From NCBI RefSeq assembly GCF_900537065.1, contig NZ_UNRC01000007.1, positions 91,768 through 155,767 of the forward strand: a stretch of DNA of 64,000 nt, given 5' to 3'. Every line of letters begins with the position of its first letter. The first letter of the stretch is position 1. A program made the translations under genes and the position numbers. Shown here piece after piece: positions 57,232 to 64,000 of the stretch. The notes beneath the pieces were generated by a model that saw only the letters and a program-made list of their open reading frames with translations, had not been told where the DNA came from and did no database searches. This DNA comes from Sphingorhabdus sp. Alg239-R122 (lineage in GTDB: Bacteria > Pseudomonadota > Alphaproteobacteria > Sphingomonadales > Sphingomonadaceae).

Positions 57232-58140
57232 ATGTCAGATTCTTCATCCAGTAATAAGCAGCAGCGTTTTGAGCTGAACGGCCCGATGGGCGACTATGAC
57301 AAACGCACAACGCATATCCGTGGCGATCTGGCCGATATAAAGCTGGCCGGAAAACTTTTCGCGCCACATTATGTCGTACCGCAGCCGCGCAGCTGTGTGA
57401 TTGCGACAGCCACCATGCACGAACTGCCCATGGGCGATGCCAGGGCAGTCTCGCAGCTTGTCCACGGGGAAATATTCGCAGTCCTGGATATTTCCGGCGA
57501 ATGGGCCTGGGGTTTTGGCACGCATGATGACTATCTGGGATATGTACGGCTGTCAGCGCTGGGTGAGGAAACGGAAGCCAGCCATGTTGTGGATGCACGT
57601 GCGGCGCTTATATTTGCAAAACCCGATATCAAGTCTGCCCTGCTGCAACGCCTGCCTATGGGCGCACGTCTTGAATGTACGGCGATGGAAAGCGAGGATG
57701 CCAATCCTGATTTCCTAAAAACCGGCAAAGGCTATGTACATGCTCGGCATGTGTCCGAACTGGGTTCCACAAAAGAATCTATTATCGACATTGCGCGAAA
57801 GTTCATGGGTGCACCCTATGTCTGGGGCGGCCGCAGCGGCGATGGCCTTGACTGCTCCGGCCTTGTGCAGATGGTGCTCGGCATGATGGGAATGGATGCG
57901 CCGCGGGATAGCGACCAGCAAATGGCCGCGCTGGGCAGTGACGTACCTGAAGGCGAAGCATTGCAGGCTGGTGATATCATATTCTTCCCCGGTCATGTCG
58001 GGATTATGACTAGCAGCGACAACATGATCCATGCGAACGCGCACTGGATGCAGGTGGCGGAAGAACCGCTTGCGGATGTTATTGCACGCTTCCCTGTTGA
58101 TGTGGGGCACCCGGTCCTCGCGCGCAAGCGTCTGGCATAG
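57232..58140 (+). CDS. NlpC/P60 peptidase with N-terminal SH3-like domains
   Basis: Protein of 302 residues. N-terminal half: SH3-like regions (EIFAVLDISGEWAWGFGTHDDYLGYV and YVHARHVSELG) without a recognisable signal peptide. C-terminal NlpC/P60 domain about residues 180-300: catalytic Cys in GLDCSGLVQMVLG, His in FPGHVGIMTSSDNMIHAN, a third polar residue in the following HANAHW. Such proteins cleave the gamma-D-Glu/diaminopimelate bond of peptidoglycan stem peptides, often in recycling when cytoplasmic. AGGA precedes the ATG. It overlaps argC by one base (TAGTG), so the two genes are coupled. Confidence 0.9.
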   Translation: MSDSSSSNKQQRFELNGPMGDYDKRTTHIRGDLADIKLAGKLFAPHYVVPQPRSCVIATATMHELPMGDARAVSQLVHGEIFAVLDISGEWAWGFGTHDDYLGYVRLSALGEETEASHVVDARAALIFAKPDIKSALLQRLPMGARLECTAMESEDANPDFLKTGKGYVHARHVSELGSTKESIIDIARKFMGAPYVWGGRSGDGLDCSGLVQMVLGMMGMDAPRDSDQQMAALGSDVPEGEALQAGDIIFFPGHVGIMTSSDNMIHANAHWMQVAEEPLADVIARFPVDVGHPVLARKRLA

Positions 58141-59078
58141 TGACCGTTTCGGTATTTATTGATGGGGCCATCGGTACTACCGGTCTTGAAATAGGTGAGC
58201 GGCTGTCAGGGCGGGCTGGTCTTTCGTTGATTCGGCTTGATGATGCGGTGCGCAAGGATACAGCGGCCCGTGCGGAAGCAATGAATGATGCTGATTTTGT
58301 CATTCTGTGCCTACCTGATGATGCGGCGCGTGACGCCATGACGCTTATCCGCAATGAACATGTGCGCGTAATCGATGCATCGAGCGCGCACCGTGTCGTG
58401 CCGGGCTGGACATATGGCTTTGCCGAGATGCATGAGGGGCAAAGGCAGGTCATTGGCAACAGTTGGCGAGTGTCCAACCCCGGTTGCTATCCGACAGGGT
58501 TTCTGGCGCTCGTTGCGCCACTAGTGGAACGGGGCTTGCTACCTGCAAATCACGGATATACGGTCAATGCCGTGTCGGGCTATTCAGGCGGTGGAAATGC
58601 GCTGATTAATCGCTTTCGGATGGAGGAACCCGATATCGGTTTTCGCACATATGCGCTTGATATGGTGCACAAACATCTTGCGGAAATGCAGGTGCATGCC
58701 GCACTTGACCGTGCGCCTTTATTTGCGCCCTCGGTCGTGCGTGCGATGCGCGGGATGATGGTGGAGGTGCCGTTGTTTCTTGACAGTGATGCCGGGTTTG
58801 CCAGTGCCCGCGAACTGCATGATGCACTGAGCGCACATTATCTAGGCGAACCATTGGCCAATGTCATGCCGATGGAAAACACACCCGCCGAAATATTGCT
58901 GTCTGAAAATATGGTGCCGAGTGATGCGCTCACTCTGCACGTGCTTTCCAGCGCAGACGGTTCGCAGGTACGGCTTATCGCTGTGCTCGACAATCTGGGC
59001 AAAGGTGCCAGCGGCGCGGCGGTGCAAAACCTGAATATTATGGCCGGACTGGATGAACTTGCCGGGTTAAGGATCTAG
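58140..59078 (+). CDS. argC: N-acetyl-gamma-glutamyl-phosphate reductase (short type)
   Basis: Arginine biosynthesis enzyme, 312 residues, the short ArgC type 2. VFIDGAIGTTGLEIGERL is the NADP-binding start, the catalytic Cys is in SNPGCYPTGFLALVAPL, and the His in MHEGQRQV/SAHRVVPGWTYGFAEMHEG region agrees. It begins with GTG at 58140, overlapping the upstream TAG by one base. It is adjacent to the minus-strand GNAT gene, with a four-base end overlap. Confidence 0.93.
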   Translation: MTVSVFIDGAIGTTGLEIGERLSGRAGLSLIRLDDAVRKDTAARAEAMNDADFVILCLPDDAARDAMTLIRNEHVRVIDASSAHRVVPGWTYGFAEMHEGQRQVIGNSWRVSNPGCYPTGFLALVAPLVERGLLPANHGYTVNAVSGYSGGGNALINRFRMEEPDIGFRTYALDMVHKHLAEMQVHAALDRAPLFAPSVVRAMRGMMVEVPLFLDSDAGFASARELHDALSAHYLGEPLANVMPMENTPAEILLSENMVPSDALTLHVLSSADGSQVRLIAVLDNLGKGASGAAVQNLNIMAGLDELAGLRI

Positions 59079-59524
59079 GCTTCCGTACATAAACCAGCAG
59101 CTAGAGTCTTGGTCAGATAGTGGGAAGCGTGACCTTTTGGGCGACCGTGCAAAGTGGCGATATGTTCATATCCATTTTTCTCATAAAATGGCTTTGCCTG
59201 CCAACTGGTTGTTTCAACAAGGGCTTTTTCACATTTTTGCTCTACAGCAAAGATCTCGGACGATCTGATCAGTTCCTTCCCGATTCCTTTACCTCGGCAC
59301 TCTTCTGACAACCATAAAAGTTCAATATGCAGTGTATTCCAAAAGCATGTAGCACGAATTCCGCCTATAATTTTGTGCGCGTCGTCCCTGGCGAAGACGA
59401 AGAATTTCTTCTCGTCCTCATTCGGTTCCAGATCAGGTATTTTTGAAAAATTATAATCCATTATTCCCTGGCTTAAAACATCCGAATCTTTTTTAGGAGG
59501 ATCCGTGGTAACTTCAATGTTCAT
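59075..59524 (-). CDS. GNAT-family N-acetyltransferase
   Basis: Acetyl-CoA-dependent acetyltransferase of 149 residues (from ATG 59524, AGG seven bases upstream; ATG 59539 is the alternative). Acetyl-CoA-binding motif A is ECRGKGIGKELI, followed by a C-terminal motif B (ETTSWQAKPFYEKNGYEHIA). Similar proteins acetylate small amines or antibiotics; the substrate is unknown. It overlaps argC by four bases at its 3' end. Confidence 0.87.
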   Translation of the reverse strand: MNIEVTTDPPKKDSDVLSQGIMDYNFSKIPDLEPNEDEKKFFVFARDDAHKIIGGIRATCFWNTLHIELLWLSEECRGKGIGKELIRSSEIFAVEQKCEKALVETTSWQAKPFYEKNGYEHIATLHGRPKGHASHYLTKTLAAGLCTEA

Positions 59525-59570
59525 GGCTTGCCTATCCATTAGGCGCGCATGATCAGTGCCAGAGAAAGCA

Positions 59571-60749
59571 TTAGAAAAACGCCTGTAGTCCTGTTTGCGC
59601 GCGCCCCAGTATCAGCGCGTGCACATCATGCGCACCTTCATAGGTATTGACCGTTTCCAGGTTCACCATGTGACGCATCACCTGATATTCCTCGCTGATG
59701 CCATTGCCGCCGTGCATGTCGCGCGCCATGCGCGCGATATCGAGCGCCTTTCCGCAATTATTGCGTTTGACGATAGAGATCATTTCGGGGGCAAAGCGGT
59801 TTTCGTCCATCAGGCGGCCGACGCGCAGCGAGCCCTGCAGGCCAAGCACTATGTCGGTCTGCATATCGGCGAGTTTTTTCTGGTAAAGCTGTGTCTGAGC
59901 CAGCGGGCGGCCAAATTGCTTGCGGTCCAGACCATATTGCCGCGCGGCGTGCCAGCAGAATTCGGCCGCACCCATCGCACCCCAGCTGATGCCGTAACGC
60001 GCACGGTTGAGGCATCCAAATGGCCCCTTCAGGCCTTCCACACCGTCCAGCAGATTTTCTTCCGGTACTTCAACTTCGTCCATCTGGATCATGCCAGTGG
60101 TGGATGCACGCAGGCTCAGCTTGCCCTCGATCTTCGGTGCACTCAGGCCTTTCATGCCTTTTTCAAGGATAAAGCCCTTGATCGCGCCGTCATGTGCGCC
60201 GGATTTGGCCCAGACTACGAAGACATCTGCGAAAGGTGAATTGGAAATCCATGTTTTTGCACCACTCAGCACATAGCCGCCATCAACCTTTTTGGCGCGT
60301 GTTGTCATGCCGCCGGGATCGCTTCCTGCATCGGGTTCTGTCAGTCCGAAACAGCCGATCAGTTCGCCTGATGACAGGCCGGGCAGGTATTTTTCGCGCT
60401 GGGCATCATTGCCGTAAGCGTTAATTGGGTGGATGACGAGTGAGCTTTGTACCGACATCATCGAGCGGTAGCCGCTGTCGACTCGCTCCACTTCGCGCGC
60501 GATCAAGCCATAAGCGACATAGGATGCTTCCGCTCCACCATATTGTTCGGGCAAGGTTGCGCCAAGCAGTCCGGCCTGACCCATGAGCGGGAACAGCTCC
60601 GGTGCAGAGACTTCATCACGGTATGCATCGATGACGCGGGGCTGCAGTTCGCCTTGCGCAAAGGCAGCGGCGCTGTCCTTGATAAGGCGCTCGTCTTCGG
60701 TGAGCTGGTCGTCAAGGAGAAAAGGGTCGTCCCATTGGAAAGGGGTCAT
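59571..60749 (-). CDS. gcdH: Glutaryl-CoA dehydrogenase
   Basis: FAD enzyme of 392 residues that oxidatively decarboxylates glutaryl-CoA to crotonyl-CoA in lysine and tryptophan breakdown. Sequences [46 protein letters not shown] and the C-terminal [20 protein letters not shown] with the catalytic Glu are typical of GCDH rather than other acyl-CoA dehydrogenases. GGAG lies six bases before the ATG. It is followed on the same strand by the GNAT gene and preceded by cysQ. Confidence 0.93.
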   Translation of the reverse strand: MTPFQWDDPFLLDDQLTEDERLIKDSAAAFAQGELQPRVIDAYRDEVSAPELFPLMGQAGLLGATLPEQYGGAEASYVAYGLIAREVERVDSGYRSMMSVQSSLVIHPINAYGNDAQREKYLPGLSSGELIGCFGLTEPDAGSDPGGMTTRAKKVDGGYVLSGAKTWISNSPFADVFVVWAKSGAHDGAIKGFILEKGMKGLSAPKIEGKLSLRASTTGMIQMDEVEVPEENLLDGVEGLKGPFGCLNRARYGISWGAMGAAEFCWHAARQYGLDRKQFGRPLAQTQLYQKKLADMQTDIVLGLQGSLRVGRLMDENRFAPEMISIVKRNNCGKALDIARMARDMHGGNGISEEYQVMRHMVNLETVNTYEGAHDVHALILGRAQTGLQAFF

Positions 60750-60767
60750 ATGAAACTCCGGTCGAGA

Positions 60768-61577
60768 TTAGAATATCGGTTGCACATCGCCATAGACGAT
60801 AAAATGCGGATTGTCATAGCCGCGTTCGGCCTTGTTATAGTTTAGATGTTCACCGGTTTCGGTCAGCACTTTGCCGCCTGCCGCCTGCACAACGGCATGT
60901 CCCGCCGCGGTGTCCCATTCCATGGTCCGGCCCATGCGCGGATAGATATCTGCTTCGCCTGCGGCCACCAGACAGAATTTAAGCGAGGAGCCTGCGGATT
61001 TGAGTTCGCCAACCGAAAACCTTTCAAGAAACGCATCGGTTTCAGGGGTGCGGTGTGACCGGGACGCTACGGCGGCCAGCTGGGCAGGGGCCTTGCGGAT
61101 GGTAATGGGGCGGCGCGCGCCTTCGTCTGGCACTGCACTGCCCGGCTCCGCCTCGCAGCGCCAGGCACCTGTCATGCCTTCGGCGACATAGAGCATTTCA
61201 AGGGCAGGCGCGTACACCACACCGCGCATAGGTATGCCGTCTTCGATAATGGCAATGTTCACCGTAAAATCGGTGCGGCGGTTTATAAACTCGCGTGTGC
61301 CGTCGAGTGGGTCAACACAGGCGAACAGGTTGCCAAGTTCGGGTATTTTGCCTTCCGAGGCAGATTCTTCGGCCAGTACAGGCAGGGCAGGTGCATGTTC
61401 TTTCAGCCGCTTGAGAATAAGCGCTTCGGCTTTTTGATCCGCTTCGGTGACAGGGGAATCATCGCCTTTCTGGCCAATTTCAAAGCCTCGATCATAAATC
61501 TGCATAATAAGCGCGCCCGCTTCCAGCGCGATTCCTGCGAGCACATCTCCGGTCAGTTTTGATGCAGCATTTGCCAT
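60768..61577 (-). CDS. cysQ: 3'(2'),5'-bisphosphate nucleotidase CysQ
   Basis: Mg2+-dependent phosphatase of 269 residues that removes PAP/PAPS in sulphur assimilation. The inositol-monophosphatase-family motifs are intact: DPLDGTREFINRR and EWDTAAGHAVVQAAGG, plus GDDSPVTEADQKAE near the N-terminus, the usual Li+-sensitive CysQ pattern. It lies 18 bases upstream of gcdH on the same strand. ATG 61577 has a weak ribosome-binding site. Confidence 0.92.
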   Translation of the reverse strand: MANAASKLTGDVLAGIALEAGALIMQIYDRGFEIGQKGDDSPVTEADQKAEALILKRLKEHAPALPVLAEESASEGKIPELGNLFACVDPLDGTREFINRRTDFTVNIAIIEDGIPMRGVVYAPALEMLYVAEGMTGAWRCEAEPGSAVPDEGARRPITIRKAPAQLAAVASRSHRTPETDAFLERFSVGELKSAGSSLKFCLVAAGEADIYPRMGRTMEWDTAAGHAVVQAAGGKVLTETGEHLNYNKAERGYDNPHFIVYGDVQPIF

Positions 61578-61657
61578 ATGGCGATTCCTTAGCCTTTAAC
61601 GTGGTTCGTCCTTCTGTTATTGCCAAAGCGGTATAATGCAAGTGCAAAGGTCCATTT

Positions 61658-62422
61658 ATGCCGATAGAAATCCATCAGTTTCCATGTCTTTCCGACAATT
61701 ACGGCTTTTTGGCCCATGATCCGGCAAGCGGGGAAACGGCAGCGATTGATACACCCGATGCCGATGAATATCTGCGGCAGGCGGAAAGTAAGGGCTGGAC
61801 CATCACACAGGTCTGGAACACGCACTGGCACCCCGACCATGCCGGCGGCAATCTGGCCATTAAGGAAACAACTGGATGCACGATCACCGCGCCTGAGGGA
61901 GAAGGCGGGAAAATTGCTGGTGTGGACCGCGCAGTCAAAGCGGGTGACCGTGTTACGCTGGGCAGCATTGAGGCGGATGTGATGGACGTTGCCGGGCATA
62001 CACTGGGGCATATTGCCTACCATCTGCCATCTGATCAGGTTGCTTTTGTTGGTGATTCCGTTTTTGCGTTGGGTTGTGGGCGGATGTTTGAAGGGACACC
62101 GCAGATGATGTGGGACAGCCTGAAGCGTATTCGTGCGTTACCGCCCGAAACCGTGCTTTATTGCGCACATGAATATACGCTCGCCAATGCAGAATTTGCC
62201 GAGAGCATCGATCCAGAAAACCTGATACTACGTGACTATGTGAAGAATGTTCGGGGCAAGCGTGCCCGCGATGAATGGACTGTGCCGACACAGCTCGGCA
62301 GGGAAATTGCCGCCAATCCTTTTTTGCGCGCGGATGACCCCGTGCTGCAACAGGCCATGGGCCATGCGGGTGACGAAGTGGCCACATTTGCAGCTATCCG
62401 GACAGCCAAGGATAATTTCTAA
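61658..62422 (+). CDS. gloB: Hydroxyacylglutathione hydrolase (glyoxalase II)
   Basis: Zn2+ metallo-beta-lactamase fold enzyme of 254 residues that hydrolyses S-lactoylglutathione. The metal motif THWHPDHAGGN is near residue 55, followed by GHTLGHIAYH and FVGDSVFALGCGR, and the C-terminal substrate-binding HEYTLANAEFAESIDPEN. AAAGG precedes the ATG at 61658. It is divergent from cysQ (80 bases). Confidence 0.95.
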   Translation: MPIEIHQFPCLSDNYGFLAHDPASGETAAIDTPDADEYLRQAESKGWTITQVWNTHWHPDHAGGNLAIKETTGCTITAPEGEGGKIAGVDRAVKAGDRVTLGSIEADVMDVAGHTLGHIAYHLPSDQVAFVGDSVFALGCGRMFEGTPQMMWDSLKRIRALPPETVLYCAHEYTLANAEFAESIDPENLILRDYVKNVRGKRARDEWTVPTQLGREIAANPFLRADDPVLQQAMGHAGDEVATFAAIRTAKDNF

Positions 62423-62537
62423 TCTATGCAAGCACCGCGGCATAATTTCGCGGTAACCTGTCCCGTTCCGGCACAGCATCGCTGTTAACCATAGATAACA
62501 GTATCTTATATAGTGAAGATTCGGTTAACATGTCTGC

Positions 62538-62726
62538 ATGAAAAACGCTGAAGCATATAATTTGCCGAATCCGGGTCATGATTTTCGCCGTGCTCTTCCC
62601 AAAGCAGTTCTCCATGTCGAATCCGAGGAGCAGCAGGAGCAGGCTGGCTGGGCAAGCGATGATAGCCGCCTTTTCTTTATGAGCTTTGTGGCATTTTTCC
62701 TGGCGATTACCGCCTTTATTTCCTGA
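62538..62726 (+). CDS. Small tail-anchored membrane protein, hypothetical
   Basis: Protein of 62 residues. The first 45 are polar, and a hydrophobic C-terminal segment (LFFMSFVAFFLAITAFIS) would place it in the membrane as a tail anchor. I do not recognise the family. It is convergent with the LplT-like gene and 18 bases away from its stop. Its length and hydrophobic pattern make it a plausible true gene. Confidence 0.5.
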   Translation: MKNAEAYNLPNPGHDFRRALPKAVLHVESEEQQEQAGWASDDSRLFFMSFVAFFLAITAFIS

Positions 62727-62744
62727 ACAACCAATCTGCCGCGG

Positions 62745-64000
62745 TTAGTGGTCGATTTTTTCGAGGAACATGGCGGGTTCATCATCGCAGGCCTTGTGTA
62801 ATATCCAGCCAAGATAGGCGGAAAACAGGCACATTCCAGCAACAAGTATCAGCAGTCCGGCGGTCGTTACGCCCATTAGTCCAAGAGCGGATGCTGTTAG
62901 TGAACCCAACACCATACAACCGGAATTGACGACATTGTTGGCGGCAATTGTGCGTCCTGTCTCGCTGATATCGACGGTCGTGGTCAGAAATGCGTATAGC
63001 GGTACCACAAACATGCCGCCGGTAATGGCAATGCCTGCCAGTGCGGCAATAATAAACCAGCTATGCTTGAAGCTGATAAAATCCCAGAAATCATAAAGCT
63101 GTCCTTCTGGCAGACCCTGCCAGCCAAGGCACAGGAAGTAGAGCAGCAATGCAAAACCACCCATGGCGATCACACTAATCGGTGCAAACCTTGCTGATAC
63201 CTTGCTTTTGAGAATCAGGTTGATGAGCACCGAACCAATGGCGATTCCGATGGAAAACACACCCAAAACGCCAGTGGCAACACTGGGATCAGCAGTCAGA
63301 ACGTTTTTGACCAACGGTGGAAACAGGATGATCAGCACTGCACCAATCGTCCAGAAAAAACTGATAGCGATAATGGCCAGAAATACAGTGCGGTTTTTCA
63401 TGGTGGCGCGGATGAGATTATAAGAAGCGCGAATGACGTTATAATCGATCTTCTCGCGCGCCATTTGCGGCGGTGCAGCAGGGATTTGCCGGGCAGATAT
63501 CCAGCCGGCTATGGCGACAACCAGGACGGCGCCTGCTGCCAGTTTCGGGTCATATTCCCCGGGTACGGTTTCGGTGGCATAGATCAGGGCTCCGCCCAAT
63601 ATCGTGCCGCCCAGGATGGCAATATAGGTGCCGGCCTCGACAAGGCCTGTACCCGCCAGAACTTCTTCTTTTTCAAGGTGCTGGGGCAGGATGGCATATT
63701 TGATTGGCCCGAAAAATGTCGATTGCAGCCCCAGCAGGAACAGGGCTGTCAGCATCAGCGGAATGTTTTCGTATATCAGGCCAATGCCGCCGACTATGGC
63801 GAGCAATATCTCGATATTCTTGACCAGGCGGCTGATCCGCGCTTTGTCGAAATTGTCGGCAAGTTGTCCCGCCAGAGCGGAGAAGAGAAAGAATGGCAGG
63901 ATAAAAAGTCCCGAAGAAACCGCGCTGAACTGCGCTTCCTGAAGCGGGTCGTTGTATATGCCATAGACTACCAGAATCAGCATTGAGAATTTGAAAAGGT
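62745..64000 (-). CDS. MFS transporter, lysophospholipid-transporter (LplT)-like (5' end outside window)
   Basis: Incomplete gene; the coding frame continues past position 64000. The part seen is 418 codons with 11-12 hydrophobic segments. Read from the window edge, the residues LFKFSMLILVVYGI correspond to the DN-LFK start of the LplT family, which flips lysophospholipids across the inner membrane for re-acylation. An internal ATG at 63983 is not the true start. Motif GLQSTFFGPIKYAILPQH (about residue 80) is typical of this group. No acyltransferase half is visible in the window. Confidence 0.82.
   Translation of the reverse strand, partial: LFKFSMLILVVYGIYNDPLQEAQFSAVSSGLFILPFFLFSALAGQLADNFDKARISRLVKNIEILLAIVGGIGLIYENIPLMLTALFLLGLQSTFFGPIKYAILPQHLEKEEVLAGTGLVEAGTYIAILGGTILGGALIYATETVPGEYDPKLAAGAVLVVAIAGWISARQIPAAPPQMAREKIDYNVIRASYNLIRATMKNRTVFLAIIAISFFWTIGAVLIILFPPLVKNVLTADPSVATGVLGVFSIGIAIGSVLINLILKSKVSARFAPISVIAMGGFALLLYFLCLGWQGLPEGQLYDFWDFISFKHSWFIIAALAGIAITGGMFVVPLYAFLTTTVDISETGRTIAANNVVNSGCMVLGSLTASALGLMGVTTAGLLILVAGMCLFSAYLGWILHKACDDEPAMFLEKIDH

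Overview
This window looks like chromosomal DNA from a sphingomonad-type alphaproteobacterium (order Sphingomonadales; a Sphingorhabdus/Sphingopyxis-like genus is my guess, without a database search). The evidence is the moderate-to-high GC content, alphaproteobacterial forms of DksA and the ClpXP adaptor SspB, a UPF0314/DUF2585 protein, perfect GTTC-N7-GTTC LexA boxes, a large TonB-dependent receptor, many acyl-CoA dehydrogenases, and the dispersed CTTCGACA-type repeats. I see no rRNA, tRNA, CRISPR, prophage or transposase gene. No stretch over 300 bases lacks a gene; the larger gaps (about 200-235 bases, near 6.9, 13.5, 16.2, 26.45, 30.7 and 45.15 kb) are described as features or in the neighbouring genes.

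Layout. 1-10.3 kb is a lipid or carboxylic-acid catabolic island. A tight minus-strand operon reads acyl-CoA dehydrogenase, alcohol dehydrogenase, APH-type kinase, two short-chain dehydrogenases and a serine hydrolase cut by the window edge. It is followed by a GPH-type sugar/cation symporter gene and by a plus-strand group of two acyl-CoA dehydrogenases and a third short-chain dehydrogenase. The kinase plus dehydrogenase pair resembles the halves of ACAD10/11 and the LvaA/LvaC pair that removes a 4-hydroxyl group from acyl-CoAs. 10.3-14.1 kb holds gmk, a DUF2585 protein, fumC and sspB. 14.2-17.9 kb is the histidine operon hisB-hisH-hisA-hisF-hisE plus a HIT protein, interrupted between hisA and hisF by a structured repeat element. 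17.9-22 kb carries a pentapeptide/LprI-like exported protein, an MscS channel and metC.

22-27.5 kb is a DNA-damage and nucleotide-maintenance block. It has dinB, a second Y-family polymerase, each with its own perfect LexA box, a NUDIX hydrolase, the alkylation glycosylase tag and a PPK2 polyphosphate kinase. 27.5-34.2 kb has gyrB, a cupin, guaA (preceded by a second copy of the hairpin element), a VOC protein, an endonuclease III homologue and an ArsC/Spx-like protein. 34.2-44.5 kb is a mixed transport and metabolism stretch: a duplicated-domain exported protein, YdjM-like, TfoX-like, two drug-efflux-type MFS transporters, an NSS symporter, GlpQ, PanB, a CaiB-type CoA transferase and a PilZ protein. 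44.5-51.1 kb has dksA, serS, an NlpD-like lipoprotein, a K+ channel, rimO and an MmcQ/YjbR-like protein. 51.2-64 kb has a TonB-dependent receptor, a Baeyer-Villiger-type flavin monooxygenase, a leucyl aminopeptidase, an NlpC/P60 hydrolase, argC, GNAT, gcdH, cysQ, gloB and an LplT-like transporter that runs off the right edge.

The most unusual signal is a modular, non-coding repeat. A 35-37 bp perfect hairpin with an adjoining 7-bp hairpin occurs at 16.2 kb (upstream of hisF) and 30.65 kb (upstream of guaA). The two copies differ at two stem pairs, and both differences are compensated on the opposite arm. The hisF copy is enclosed in 24-bp imperfect terminal inverted repeats whose right end reaches the hisF start codon. 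The same terminal repeats, without the long hairpin, form a 73-bp structure directly after dinB.
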